A stretch of DNA of 30,664 bases from Lachnospiraceae bacterium UBA7143 (GCA_002491905.1 DKWV01000046.1:1-30664), one strand, 5' to 3'. Counted from the first letter of the stretch, positions 1 through 8,351 are shown. Notes: generated by a model from the letters alone, not told the origin. Numbers and translations are program-made.

Positions 1-190
1 TAAATTATATCGAGCCCGGAGAGGTTTATCAACCGATTCTTTGGGGAAATTTAGGGATGATTGCGAAAAATTAACCGTAAAATGCGAAAAAGTGAATTTG
101 ACGAAAAAAAGCACGGACAGACAGCCCGGCAGATGCATCCGTGAATGATAATTCTCTCTGCCACTTTTGTCCTGAAATGGAAGGACGGGT

Positions 191-219
191 TTGTCAAAAT
201 GGGTTGTCTGCATTATACT
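191..219 (+). promoter_or_regulatory. SigA promoter for the surface-protein gene
   Basis: TTGTCA (191-196) and TATACT (214-219) are separated by 17 bases, close to the vegetative consensus. Transcription would start near 226, which supports the ATG at 253 and argues against the longer reading-frame start at 145. Confidence 0.7.
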
Positions 220-252
220 GTAAAAAAGGAAAGATTGGAAGCGGAGGTATTT

Positions 253-2265
253 ATGAGAGGGAAAATCATACGCCGTTTTGGTATATATATACTGTTGGCA
301 CAGATGCTTTTTTCTGATATTCTGCCGTGTCATGCCGCGCAGACCGGCTCCGGCACAATAGCGGATTCTGGTGAGGAGCGGCCCTTCATTACGTCGGTCA
401 GCATTTCCCCCGGAACTGTTGTTGTTTCCAAGGATGCGAAGTGCAGTTTCACAGCGTATGTAGCCGGGGTAAATAACTATAGCGGTGATGTCGTATGGAG
501 CGTTTCCGGGCAGAGGAGCCAGAGTACCTTTATTGATGCAAACGGCATTTTAAATGTGGCCTCGGATGAAACGGCTTCCTCTATGGTGGTGAAGGCCGTT
601 TCCAGGCAGGACAGTAATTACAGCGCGACAGCGTTAGTGTCCGTGCAGGAGACCACTTATTACATACAGGTGAAAGCCTCTCCGGAAAACGGCGGAGCTG
701 TGTACGGGAGCGGTACGGTAAAGGAGGGCGGCAGTACCGTGATTTCTGCAAGGCCCGGTGAAGGATTTTCGTTTGAGGGCTGGACATTAAACGGGAACCG
801 TGTCTCTCAGGATTCTCAGTATACGGCCGGCAATATACGAGACGATGTGACTTATGTGGCGGAGTTTAAGCCGATAAGCTGTCGGATTACTGTAAATGTC
901 AACGATGCCAATGCCGGAACCGCGACTGAGAGCCGGAATATAAACTATGGGGAAGGCATGGCGCTGGAGGCCTGGGCTAAGGAAGGGTATCAGTTCGACG
1001 GCTGGACGGAAAACGGCAATACTGTCAGCAGGGACAGCAGAATGCAGCTGGACCGTGTCACGGATTCCAGAACGTTTACCGCAGTGTTTTCAAAAAAGAA
1101 TGAGCCTCCGAAAACCTATACTATTACTGCCTCCACATCTTCCGGGCACGGAACGATTACGCCCGCTGGGAAAAGCACGGTTAAGGAGGGAGAGGGCATT
1201 CTTTATACGATGTCGCCAGAGAGCGGATATGCTGTCAGCGCCGTGTATGTGGATGGAAAAGCGGTGGGATGGATGAATTCTTTTAACTTTACCGATGTGA
1301 GGGAAAATCATACCATTTCCGTGGATTTTGCGGTTTCCTGCGCACAGGATAAAGACAATGCAGCGGTAGAAAAAAAGGGCAGTAAGGATAAGACGGACAC
1401 AACGGATAATAAAACAGATAAAGAGAATAAGACAGACCAGACCGATGACAAGACGGCGAGGGAGACTTCCGTCGGACAGGCACAGGAGAGCGGACTGACA
1501 GGCACCTTAAAGTATTTGGATGTTTCTGTGGAGAAGGCGGAACAGCTTGTAAGGGGAAATAATGATGTGGAGCTGATGAACGGTGCCCTGGAGACCGGGG
1601 ATCTGCAGATGACGATTTACAATGATTTTGCCGATACAAAGCAGGAGAACGCTGACAATGGTTCGTATCAAAATACCAGCGTCCCCAATTTTGAAATCGT
1701 ATGGGATTTTCTTCTGACCGGGGAAGAGAAGATGGAGATGCTGCAGGGAAATGCACCGGCTGGCATAGATCTGCATATAGAAGACGCCAATGGAAAGGAG
1801 ACGCCGCAGGTGCAGAAAAGTTTTGCGGAAAATAAGCTGCCGGGTATGAATATCGGGCAGTACTTTGAGGTGTCCCTGACGACGTCAAAGAAGGGGGAGA
1901 CGAAGACGGTCTTTGAACTTCCGACGGCATTGCAGGTGACTATCCTCGTGCCGGAGCATTTAAAGGCGGAAAAAAGGGAATTTTACATTCTGCGGCTGCA
2001 CACAGAAGAGGACGGCAGTCAGGAATTTGCGCAGCTTGCGGATGAGGATGACAACCCGGATACGATTACCTTTTCTACCGATAAATTTTCGCCCTATGCG
2101 ATTGCCTATATCGATCAGCAGTCGGAGGGCGGAGAGAATGAGGAGATTCGGGGGAATGTCTCCGATAACCGGCGTTTTAGAAACGCAGCCGGGATCGTGA
2201 TTGTGCTTCTGGCGCTGGCAGCAACTGTGACGGGGGTGCTGTATATCGCCGGGAAAAAGCGGTAG
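253..2265 (+). CDS. Secreted surface protein with InlB-type repeats and C-terminal membrane anchor
   Basis: The 670-residue product starts with a basic signal peptide (about residues 1-29, cleavage likely after CHA). A beta-rich Ig-like segment (about 37-135) follows. Then come repeats of the InlB B-repeat/Listeria-Bacteroides type: repeat 1 (about 136-206, with FSFEGWTLNG), repeat 2 (about 210-281, with YQFDGWTENG) and a divergent third unit (about 288-361). A Lys/Asp/Thr-rich linker (about 362-410) leads to a predicted globular C-terminal domain and a final hydrophobic helix (about 641-664) ending in GKKR. There is no LPXTG sorting motif, so the protein is probably held by the helix with the repeats outside. 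The start at 253 has a GGAGG site and a promoter just upstream. The role, perhaps adhesion or matrix binding, is inferred from the repeats only. Confidence 0.8.
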   Translation: MRGKIIRRFGIYILLAQMLFSDILPCHAAQTGSGTIADSGEERPFITSVSISPGTVVVSKDAKCSFTAYVAGVNNYSGDVVWSVSGQRSQSTFIDANGILNVASDETASSMVVKAVSRQDSNYSATALVSVQETTYYIQVKASPENGGAVYGSGTVKEGGSTVISARPGEGFSFEGWTLNGNRVSQDSQYTAGNIRDDVTYVAEFKPISCRITVNVNDANAGTATESRNINYGEGMALEAWAKEGYQFDGWTENGNTVSRDSRMQLDRVTDSRTFTAVFSKKNEPPKTYTITASTSSGHGTITPAGKSTVKEGEGILYTMSPESGYAVSAVYVDGKAVGWMNSFNFTDVRENHTISVDFAVSCAQDKDNAAVEKKGSKDKTDTTDNKTDKENKTDQTDDKTARETSVGQAQESGLTGTLKYLDVSVEKAEQLVRGNNDVELMNGALETGDLQMTIYNDFADTKQENADNGSYQNTSVPNFEIVWDFLLTGEEKMEMLQGNAPAGIDLHIEDANGKETPQVQKSFAENKLPGMNIGQYFEVSLTTSKKGETKTVFELPTALQVTILVPEHLKAEKREFYILRLHTEEDGSQEFAQLADEDDNPDTITFSTDKFSPYAIAYIDQQSEGGENEEIRGNVSDNRRFRNAAGIVIVLLALAATVTGVLYIAGKKR

Positions 2266-2279
2266 GGAGGGGCGCATAT

Positions 2280-2807
2280 ATGGAACTCACAGAGATCGGT
2301 GCACTACAGATAGCGAAGCGGGTAGACGGGATCCTGCACGTGCCGGGAAATTACCGGGGCGGGAATCTGGAGATGACAATCGTGATTGACACATCGCTTG
2401 CGCGGGAGAATTTTCAGGATGCCGTTTCGGCGGTGGTCAAAGCCCTGAAGCGTGGTAATGAAATTTTTCGGAATGTGCGTCTGAATCTTGTATTCTGGGG
2501 ACAGGAAATATCGGCGAAAGTCGCGCCGATGTCGATGCTTATGACGGGAGGGGCGTTTCAGGAATATCAGTGCTGCCCGCAGAAAAAGCGGTATGAGGAT
2601 CTGTTTGCCTATTTAAAAAAATTTCACGCCAGAAGCAAGGTGGTGCTGGTATTTACGGATGGGCAGAATGATGTTCTGGACAGCCAGGCGGCGCGGGAGG
2701 CGCTTTCGCCGTTTTTGAAGAGTAAGCTGCTGCTGATTTCAGAGCGGGTTGTGAGCGGGACGGCGTTTTTGATGGAGCGTTGCAGCGATGGACACGGAAA
2801 CGGTTGA
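2280..2807 (+). CDS. Small von Willebrand A-like cytosolic protein
   Basis: The 175-residue protein has no signal peptide or membrane segment. It starts 14 bases after the surface-protein gene with a GGGAGGGGCG ribosome site, so the two are probably co-transcribed. A hydrophobic strand ending in VIDTSLA (about residues 33-41) and a later strand plus turn VVLVFTDGQND (about 120-130) resemble the first and central strands of a von Willebrand A fold. A strict DxSxS metal site is not present: only D and one S of the first loop are kept. The family assignment is therefore tentative. Two adjacent cysteines (QCCPQK) lie mid-protein. The function is unknown; the pairing with a surface protein suggests a role in its assembly or in a linked process. 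Confidence 0.65.
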   Translation: MELTEIGALQIAKRVDGILHVPGNYRGGNLEMTIVIDTSLARENFQDAVSAVVKALKRGNEIFRNVRLNLVFWGQEISAKVAPMSMLMTGGAFQEYQCCPQKKRYEDLFAYLKKFHARSKVVLVFTDGQNDVLDSQAAREALSPFLKSKLLLISERVVSGTAFLMERCSDGHGNG

Positions 2808-2835
2808 GCCATAGCACACAGGTTTCGGACGCCGG

Positions 2836-3324
2836 TTACGGAGACACGGTGACGATGTCCGCCAGATCAAAGGGGAATGCGTTTTTCAGGTCACTTAAGG
2901 AAACTTCAACCTGATAGCCGATTTTGCCGCCGCTGAAAATAACGGTATCAAAGGCTGATGCGGAGACGTCAACTGTGGTCTTGAACTGTTTTTTCATGCC
3001 GATCGGGGAACAGCCGCCGTGGATATATCCTGTCAGCGGCAGCAGGTCTTTTGCTTTCAGCATACTGATACTTTTTTCACCGACAGCTTTGGCGGCTTTC
3101 TTTAAATCCAGCTCTTTTTCGACGGGAACCAGAAATACATAATGGCTGCCGGAGCCGGCGGTTGTTACAAGAGTCTTGAAAACCTGATCAGGGTTCTGGT
3201 GCAGGACGGCGGCCACATCCGCGCCGCTGACGACGCCTGTGTCCACATAACAGTAGCTTTTGTAGGCGATTTTTTTCTGGTCCAACAGTCTCATGACATT
3301 TGTTTTTTCTATATTCTTTTTCAT
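2836..3324 (-). CDS. ybaK: Cys-tRNA(Pro) deacylase, YbaK/EbsC family
   Basis: This family hydrolyses cysteine mischarged onto tRNA-Pro in the cytosol, a trans-editing step that protects proline codons. The 162-residue product has the family's usual length and its typical segments: the N-terminal NVMRLLDQKKIAYKSY, the VFLVPVEKELDLKKAAKAVG core, and the conserved GGCSPIGMKK loop followed by a C-terminal beta segment. A frame extends upstream to 3414, but the ATG at 3324 has a GGGG site six bases before it, and a promoter with extended -10 lies at 3374-3382, inside that extension. The gene is single, converging with the VWA-like gene and diverging from the dismutase gene. Confidence 0.88.
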   Translation of the reverse strand: MKKNIEKTNVMRLLDQKKIAYKSYCYVDTGVVSGADVAAVLHQNPDQVFKTLVTTAGSGSHYVFLVPVEKELDLKKAAKAVGEKSISMLKAKDLLPLTGYIHGGCSPIGMKKQFKTTVDVSASAFDTVIFSGGKIGYQVEVSLSDLKNAFPFDLADIVTVSP

Positions 3325-3373
3325 GAAATACCCCGCGTGCTCCTTATATTTTAGATTGGTAAACCGTGCGTCT

Positions 3374-3382
3374 ATTATATCA
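3374..3382 (-). promoter_or_regulatory. Extended -10 promoter for the ybaK-like gene
   Basis: On the minus strand TGA-TATAAT gives an extended -10, with TGGAAA 17 bases further upstream as a weak -35. The predicted start near 3367 gives a short leader for the ATG at 3324. Confidence 0.5.
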
Positions 3383-3461
3383 CTGTTACCGGGAGTTTTC
3401 CACCGTTTCACCACTTTGCAAAAGCGTCATAAAATAATGGAAAACAGGCAGGAGTAGTTTT

Positions 3462-3959
3462 ATGCCAAATTACAATGTCACACCGGGAACCGCTTTCACC
3501 CAGCTTTTAATACACGGCCATCCGGGGGCCATAGCGTGGGTGAAAGGCAGTGAACAGTACCCGGACTTGAACGGAGCAGTCAGGTTTTATCACACCAGCT
3601 ATGGAGGTGTGCTGGTGGAGGCGGAAATTTTCGGACTTCCCAATATCGGCCTCCCCGGCTCCAGCAATTTCTATGCCATGCATATACACGATTCGGGAGA
3701 CTGCAGCGACCATTTCAGCCACACGGGACTGCACTATAATCCCGACAATATGCCGCATCCCGACCACGCCGGAGATATGCCGCCGCTTCTCGGCAATCAG
3801 GGATACGCGTTTGGCGTTTTTTATGATAAGAGATATACCATTCGGGAGATTATCGGGCGGTCCGTAATCATCCATGCAAAGCCCGATGATTTCACCACGC
3901 AGCCCGCCGGGAATGCAGGCGACAAAATAGCATGCGGGACGATAGAGTGGACGGCATAA
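3462..3959 (+). CDS. Cu/Zn superoxide dismutase-family protein without signal peptide
   Basis: The 165-residue product carries the ligands of the SodC family: H74 and H76 (in MHIHDSGD), bridging H91 (GLHYNP), the zinc set H99/H102/D105 (HPDHAGD) and H138 (VIIHAKPDD). The disulfide pair is probably C81 and C158. The family converts superoxide to oxygen and peroxide. Two features are unusual. There is no export signal, although bacterial SodC is normally periplasmic or a lipoprotein. The active-site arginine that normally sits two residues before the AC of the last motif is lysine (K155 in GDKIACG). The start has an AGGAG site 8 bases upstream. The enzyme probably acts inside the cell, where its metal loading is uncertain, so activity should not be assumed. 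Confidence 0.8.
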   Translation: MPNYNVTPGTAFTQLLIHGHPGAIAWVKGSEQYPDLNGAVRFYHTSYGGVLVEAEIFGLPNIGLPGSSNFYAMHIHDSGDCSDHFSHTGLHYNPDNMPHPDHAGDMPPLLGNQGYAFGVFYDKRYTIREIIGRSVIIHAKPDDFTTQPAGNAGDKIACGTIEWTA

Positions 3960-3997
3960 ACTTGTAAGATCGTCTTTCCTTTGTGGGGGAAACTCTG

Positions 3998-4003
3998 TAT
4001 AAT
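3998..4003 (+). promoter_or_regulatory. Probable -10 of the kinase-aldolase operon promoter
   Basis: A perfect TATAAT lies 46 bases before the kinase ATG. The -35 region 17 bases upstream (TTTCCT) is weak, so the promoter may need an activator. No operator was recognised. Confidence 0.45.
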
Positions 4004-4049
4004 TGAAATAGGGAATTAAAGGAACCACGCAAAGGGCAGGGATAAGAAA

Positions 4050-5177
4050 ATGGGTAAAAAAGTAGTAGTAGCCGGGCATATCTGTCTGGACATTACGCCT
4101 GTTTTTGACGGGAGAAAAGCAAAACAGCTGGGAGATATTCTGACACCAGGAAAGTTGGTTCATGTGGGGGAAGCGGACATACACACAGGCGGCTGTGTGG
4201 CAAATACGGGGCTCGCCATGAAGATTCTTGGCGCGGATGTCTCGCTGATGGGAAAGGTCGGGGACGATGTGTTCGGCAAAATAGTCTGCGACTCACTCCG
4301 GGCATATGGCGCGGACGGGGGAATGATTTGTTCAAAGGAGGAATCCACCTCCTACACCGTGGCGCTCGCCGTGCCCGGAATTGACCGCATTTTTCTGCAT
4401 AATCCGGGAGCAAACAACGGCTTCTGCGCTGACGACATCGCGCAGAAGGAGCTGTCGGAGGCGGCCCTGTTTCATTTCGGTTATCCGCCGATCATGAGAT
4501 CCATGTACGAGAGGGACGGTGCGGAGTTAATCACCATAATGAAAAGGGCGAAGGCGTGTGGTGCGGCCACGTCCCTTGACTTTGCGGCGATAGACCCGGA
4601 TTCAGAGGCTGGACAGGTGGATTGGAGGCACATTATGGAGCGGGTCATTCCCTATGTTGACATTCTGGTTCCAAGTGTGGAGGAGCTCTGTTTTATGCTG
4701 GACCGGGAACGCTTTCAGGAGTGGCAGGACCGGGCGGCAGGCAGGGACATTACGGAAACTTTGGATGTGGAAAGGGATGTCGTGCCGCTGGCGCAGCAGT
4801 GCATGGCATTCGGCGCGAAGATTCTGCTGATCAAGTGCGGCGCTCCCGGCATATATTATCAGACGGCGGACCGGCGGACTCTTTCGGGAACAGGCCCAAA
4901 GCTTGAGTTGGATACGGCCGCATGGGCGGACAAGTCAGGGTTTGAACCGGGTTATGTGCCAGAGAGGGAGCTTTCCGGCACGGGCGCGGGGGATACGTGC
5001 ATTGCTGCTTTCCTGACTGCCGTACTGAAAGGATATTCCCCGGAGATGGCGATGCATCTGGCGGCGGCGACGGGGGCGTGCTGTGTGGAGGCATATGACG
5101 CACTTGGCGGTTTAAAATCTTTTGCTGAACTGGAGCAGAAGATTGCGCAGGGATGGAAGAAAAGGAATGAGGTTTGA
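4050..5177 (+). CDS. PfkB-family carbohydrate kinase
   Basis: This cytosolic ribokinase-like kinase transfers phosphate from ATP to a sugar or sugar phosphate. PfkB signature 1 is visible near residues 47-72 (GGCVANTGLAMKILGADV, then GKVGDDVFG). Signature 2 is near residue 310 (SGTGAGDTCIAAF), where the GAGD aspartate is the catalytic base over the anion hole. At 375 residues it is longer than ribokinase (about 310); the extra length lies around residues 220-300. An AGGGATAAG site precedes the ATG. The aldolase gene begins 21 bases after its stop, so a kinase-aldolase pathway step is likely, for example phosphorylation of a ketose phosphate before cleavage. The exact substrate cannot be read from the sequence. 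Confidence 0.85.
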   Translation: MGKKVVVAGHICLDITPVFDGRKAKQLGDILTPGKLVHVGEADIHTGGCVANTGLAMKILGADVSLMGKVGDDVFGKIVCDSLRAYGADGGMICSKEESTSYTVALAVPGIDRIFLHNPGANNGFCADDIAQKELSEAALFHFGYPPIMRSMYERDGAELITIMKRAKACGAATSLDFAAIDPDSEAGQVDWRHIMERVIPYVDILVPSVEELCFMLDRERFQEWQDRAAGRDITETLDVERDVVPLAQQCMAFGAKILLIKCGAPGIYYQTADRRTLSGTGPKLELDTAAWADKSGFEPGYVPERELSGTGAGDTCIAAFLTAVLKGYSPEMAMHLAAATGACCVEAYDALGGLKSFAELEQKIAQGWKKRNEV

Positions 5178-5197
5178 CCAGACGGGGAGGGGCAGAT

Positions 5198-6064
5198 TTG
5201 TTAGTAACATTAAAAGAAATTCTGAAAATGGCGGAAGAAAAGAAGATGGCAGTAGGCGCTTTCAATGCGGCAAATCTGGAAAGCCTGCAGGCTGTGCTGG
5301 GCGCGGCGGAGGAGTTGGGGTATCCTGTGATTATCCAGTTTGCACAGTGCCATGAAGCGTGGATTCCTCTGGAGCTGATCGGACCGGTCATGGTGGAGCA
5401 GGCGAAAAAGGCTGCCGTTCCTGTCTGTGTGCATCTGGATCACGGCGAGACGCTGGCGTATCTGGAATGTGCATTGAAACTTGGATTTACAGGAATTATG
5501 TATGACGGTTCGACGCTTTCCTACGAAGAAAATTTGAAAAATACCAGGCAGGCTGTCGCTATGGCAGCGAAAACAGGCGCGTCTGTGGAGGCTGAACTCG
5601 GGAGCATGGGGAAGCGTGAAACGGGTGCCGGGGAAACGGACGGCGGGGCGGACGATACGAAGATTTATACAGACCCGGAACAGGCGAAAGCTTTTGCGGA
5701 GGAAAGCGGAATTGACGCGCTGGCGTGTTCCTTTGGAACAACGCACGGGATCTATCTGTCAGAGCCGAGGCTGGATTTTGATGTTGTGAAGAAAGTGCGG
5801 GCGCTTACCAATGCTATCCCGGTCGTGATGCACGGAGGCTCCGGTGTCAGCCGGGAGGATTACCACAGGGCGGTCCGGGCGGGTGTGCGCAAGATCAATT
5901 ATTTCACATATATGGACAAGGCAGGGGGAAATGCGGCGGCAGAATACTTAAAGACCCTGCGTGTGCAGGAGCCGGTTTTTTTCTCATCCATTTCCATGAC
6001 GGCAAGGGATGCGATGAGGGAAGATGTAAAGGCGGCAATGCGGATGTTCGCGCTATCGGACTGA
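5198..6064 (+). CDS. Class II (zinc) ketose-bisphosphate aldolase
   Basis: The enzyme splits a ketose 1,6-bisphosphate into dihydroxyacetone phosphate and an aldehyde phosphate. The start is taken as TTG at 5198, giving 288 residues beginning MLVTLKEIL, because it sits seven bases after a strong GGGGAGG site; a longer frame from 5174 adds eight residues without such a site. The HLDHGE motif (about 81-86) gives the catalytic aspartate and a zinc histidine. SVEAELG, FGTTHG and VMHGGSGVS hold the remaining metal and phosphate contacts. The usual phosphate-binding N-x-D/A-T near the C-terminus reads NYFT, so the substrate pocket differs somewhat from the classical fructose and tagatose enzymes. 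It belongs with the kinase upstream. Confidence 0.85.
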   Translation: MLVTLKEILKMAEEKKMAVGAFNAANLESLQAVLGAAEELGYPVIIQFAQCHEAWIPLELIGPVMVEQAKKAAVPVCVHLDHGETLAYLECALKLGFTGIMYDGSTLSYEENLKNTRQAVAMAAKTGASVEAELGSMGKRETGAGETDGGADDTKIYTDPEQAKAFAEESGIDALACSFGTTHGIYLSEPRLDFDVVKKVRALTNAIPVVMHGGSGVSREDYHRAVRAGVRKINYFTYMDKAGGNAAAEYLKTLRVQEPVFFSSISMTARDAMREDVKAAMRMFALSD

Positions 6065-6092
6065 GGGGGAAAAGCCGGATTTTTCATGTTTT

Positions 6093-6122
6093 GCATGTAA
6101 CCGCGACGGAAAAGTTACATGC
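6093..6122 (+). promoter_or_regulatory. Perfect inverted repeat before the uridine phosphorylase gene
   Basis: GCATGTAAC (6093-6101) and GTTACATGC (6114-6122) are exact reverse complements with a 12-base loop. There is no T-run after it, so it is not a standard terminator. It lies 23 bases before the udp ATG and could be an operator or an mRNA processing or stabilising stem. Confidence 0.5.
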
Positions 6123-6144
6123 GTCGACAGAAGGGAGGGTTCAT

Positions 6145-6921
6145 ATGAAGAACTATTCGGAAGATGCAAGCAGACAGTACCACATACAGGTGGCGGAGGG
6201 GGAAGTGGGGCGTTACGTGATTATGCCCGGAGATCCCAAACGCTGTGTGAAGATCGCGCAGTATTTTGACGACCCCGTTCTGATTGCCGATAACAGGGAA
6301 TACATCACCTATACAGGAACGCTGGACGGACAGAAGGTCAGCGTGACTTCCACAGGTATCGGCGGGCCTTCGGCGGCTATCGCGATGGAGGAGCTTGTAC
6401 GCTGCGGCGCGGATACTTTTCTGCGCATCGGCACCTGCGGCGGTATGCAGACGGAGGTGAAGAGCGGGGATATTGTGATCGCCACAGGGGCGATCCGTAT
6501 GGAAGGAACCAGCAGGGAGTACGCACCTATCGAGTTCCCGGCAGTGGCGCATCTGGATGTCACAAATGCGCTGGTGGAGGCTGCGAAGGAAAAGGGCTGC
6601 CCCTTCCATGTGGGGGTGGTGCAGGCCAAGGACTCCTTCTACGGGCAGCATGAGCCGGAGAAGAAGCCGGTCGGCTATGAGCTGATGAATAAGTGGGAGG
6701 CGTGGAAACGTCTGGGATGTCTGGCCTCCGAGATGGAGTCTGCGGCGCTCTTTACAGTGGCAAGTCATCTGCGGGTGAGAGCAGGTTCCTGCTTCCTCGT
6801 GGTGGCGAATCAGGAGCGGGAGAAGCAGGGACTGGAAAACCCGGTGGTACATGACACCGATATGGCGATCCGGGTGGCGGTGGGAGCGGTACGCCGTCTG
6901 ATGAAGGGAGAAGCTTCATGA
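6145..6921 (+). CDS. udp: Uridine phosphorylase
   Basis: The enzyme splits uridine with phosphate to uracil and ribose 1-phosphate in pyrimidine salvage. The 258-residue product has the nucleoside phosphorylase-I fold markers: MPGDPKRC (about 26-33) for phosphate, TSTGIGGPSAAIA (about 69-81), the RIGTCGGMQ segment (about 95-103), and ASEMESAALF near residue 195, where MES contacts the ribose. The ATG at 6145 is preceded by AAGGGAGGG, while the frame's upstream ATG at 6091 lies inside a hairpin region. The end overlaps the next gene by ATGA, which suggests translational coupling. Its product, ribose 1-phosphate, could feed a pentose route with the kinase upstream, but that is inference. Confidence 0.9.
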   Translation: MKNYSEDASRQYHIQVAEGEVGRYVIMPGDPKRCVKIAQYFDDPVLIADNREYITYTGTLDGQKVSVTSTGIGGPSAAIAMEELVRCGADTFLRIGTCGGMQTEVKSGDIVIATGAIRMEGTSREYAPIEFPAVAHLDVTNALVEAAKEKGCPFHVGVVQAKDSFYGQHEPEKKPVGYELMNKWEAWKRLGCLASEMESAALFTVASHLRVRAGSCFLVVANQEREKQGLENPVVHDTDMAIRVAVGAVRRLMKGEAS

Positions 6922-8282
6922 AATATGACGTGATTATTATCGGTGCGGGGCCGGGCGGCATTTATTCGGCATACGAGCTGACGCAGAAAAGGACGGATTT
7001 AAAGATAGCGGTATTTGAGGCGGGACATGCGCTGGAGAAGCGGCGCTGTCCCATAGACGGCGACAAGGTGAAATCCTGCGTTAAGTGTTCGAGCTGCTCC
7101 ATCATGAGTGGTTTTGGCGGCGCAGGCGCTTTTTCCGACGGAAAATATAATATCACAAACGATTTCGGCGGTACGCTTCACGAATATGTGGGGAAGAAAA
7201 AGGCGATAGAGCTGATGCGTTATGTGGATGAGATCAATATGAAACACGGCGGAGAAGGGACGAAGCTGTATTCCACGGCGGGCACCCATTTTAAGAAGCT
7301 GTGCCTGCAGAATAAACTGAATCTGCTGGATGCATCCGTGCGTCATCTGGGAACGGATATTAACTATATCGTTTTGGAAAATCTGTATGCGGAACTGAAG
7401 GATAAGGTGGAATTTTTCTTTGATACGCCGGTGCGGGCGGTAGAGCGGACGCAGGGCGGATTCCGTGTGGTCTGTGACCGGGAAACCCATGAATGTGACA
7501 AGTGCGTTATATCTGTGGGGAGAAGCGGCAGCAAATGGATGGAAAAGGTCTGTGAGGATCTGGATATCCATACGAAGTCGAACCGGGTGGACATCGGTGT
7601 GCGAGTAGAGCTCCCGGCGGTGATTTTCTCCCACCTGACGGATGAGCTGTATGAGAGCAAGATTGTTTACCGAACAGAGAAATTTGAGGATAATGTGAGA
7701 ACCTTCTGTATGAATCCCCACGGAATTGTGGTGAATGAGAACACGAACGGCATTGTGACGGTGAACGGCCACAGCTATGAGGGAGCGGAGAAACAGACGG
7801 AAAATACAAACTTTGCGCTTCTTGTGGCGAAACATTTCTCGGAGCCCTTTAAGGACAGCAACGGTTACGGGGAAAGCATAGCGAGACTTTCCAATATGCT
7901 TGGCGGCGGCGTGATTGTGCAGCGGTTCGGGGATCTGGTGCGGGGCAGGAGGAGCAACGCGAAGCGGATTGCGGAGGGCCTGACCTCGCCGACGCTTGCC
8001 GCTACGCCGGGAGACTTAAGCCTCGTGCTTCCGAAGCGGATCCTGGATGGTATTATCGAAATGATTTATGCCTTGGACAAGATCGCGCCCGGTACGGCGA
8101 ACGACGACACACTGCTTTACGGCGTGGAGGTTAAGTTTTATAATATGGAAGTGGAGATTGACGAGCATCTGGAAACCAGACACAAAGGGCTTTATATCAT
8201 TGGGGATGGAAGCGGCGTGACTCATTCTCTTTCCCATGCGTCCGCCAGCGGTGTGTTTGTGGCGAGGGAGATTGTGGGATAG
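6918..8282 (+). CDS. NAD(P)/FAD-dependent oxidoreductase, COG2509-like
   Basis: The 454-residue protein starts with a dinucleotide-binding strand and loop, DVIIIGAGPGGIYSAYEL (about residues 3-20), typical for FAD. It ends with the second FAD motif YIIGDGSGVTHSLSHASASG near 430-449. A cysteine group follows the Rossmann loop: a CPIDGDKVKSCVKCSSC pattern around residues 43-59, followed by SGFGGAGAFSDGKYN. The pattern resembles a disulfide or metal site. The family is widespread in anaerobes and its substrate is not known. It is translationally coupled to uridine phosphorylase by the ATGA overlap, yet no chemical link between the two is obvious. There is no signal peptide, so it is cytosolic. 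Confidence 0.82.
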   Translation: MKYDVIIIGAGPGGIYSAYELTQKRTDLKIAVFEAGHALEKRRCPIDGDKVKSCVKCSSCSIMSGFGGAGAFSDGKYNITNDFGGTLHEYVGKKKAIELMRYVDEINMKHGGEGTKLYSTAGTHFKKLCLQNKLNLLDASVRHLGTDINYIVLENLYAELKDKVEFFFDTPVRAVERTQGGFRVVCDRETHECDKCVISVGRSGSKWMEKVCEDLDIHTKSNRVDIGVRVELPAVIFSHLTDELYESKIVYRTEKFEDNVRTFCMNPHGIVVNENTNGIVTVNGHSYEGAEKQTENTNFALLVAKHFSEPFKDSNGYGESIARLSNMLGGGVIVQRFGDLVRGRRSNAKRIAEGLTSPTLAATPGDLSLVLPKRILDGIIEMIYALDKIAPGTANDDTLLYGVEVKFYNMEVEIDEHLETRHKGLYIIGDGSGVTHSLSHASASGVFVAREIVG

Positions 8283-8318
8283 CAGTTTGGCCGGAAGCGG
8301 CCGGGCATCAAAATACAG

Positions 8319-8335
8319 GAGGCGCAAAACGCCTC
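8319..8335 (+). repeat. Short perfect hairpin upstream of the fructokinase gene
   Basis: GAGGCG and CGCCTC pair perfectly around a CAAAA loop, eight bases before the GGAGG ribosome site of the next gene. There is no T-run. It may mark an mRNA processing or translation-control structure. Confidence 0.4.
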
Positions 8336-8351
8336 AGAATGGAGGTATTAC

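Noticed and set aside
145..252. Longer start for the surface-protein gene
   Set aside because: A good promoter (191-219) lies inside this extension, and the ATG at 253 has both a ribosome site and a signal peptide directly after it.
1289..1930. 213-codon open frame on the minus strand
   Set aside because: It is the shadow of the surface-protein gene, with Pro/Ser-rich low-complexity translation and no domain.
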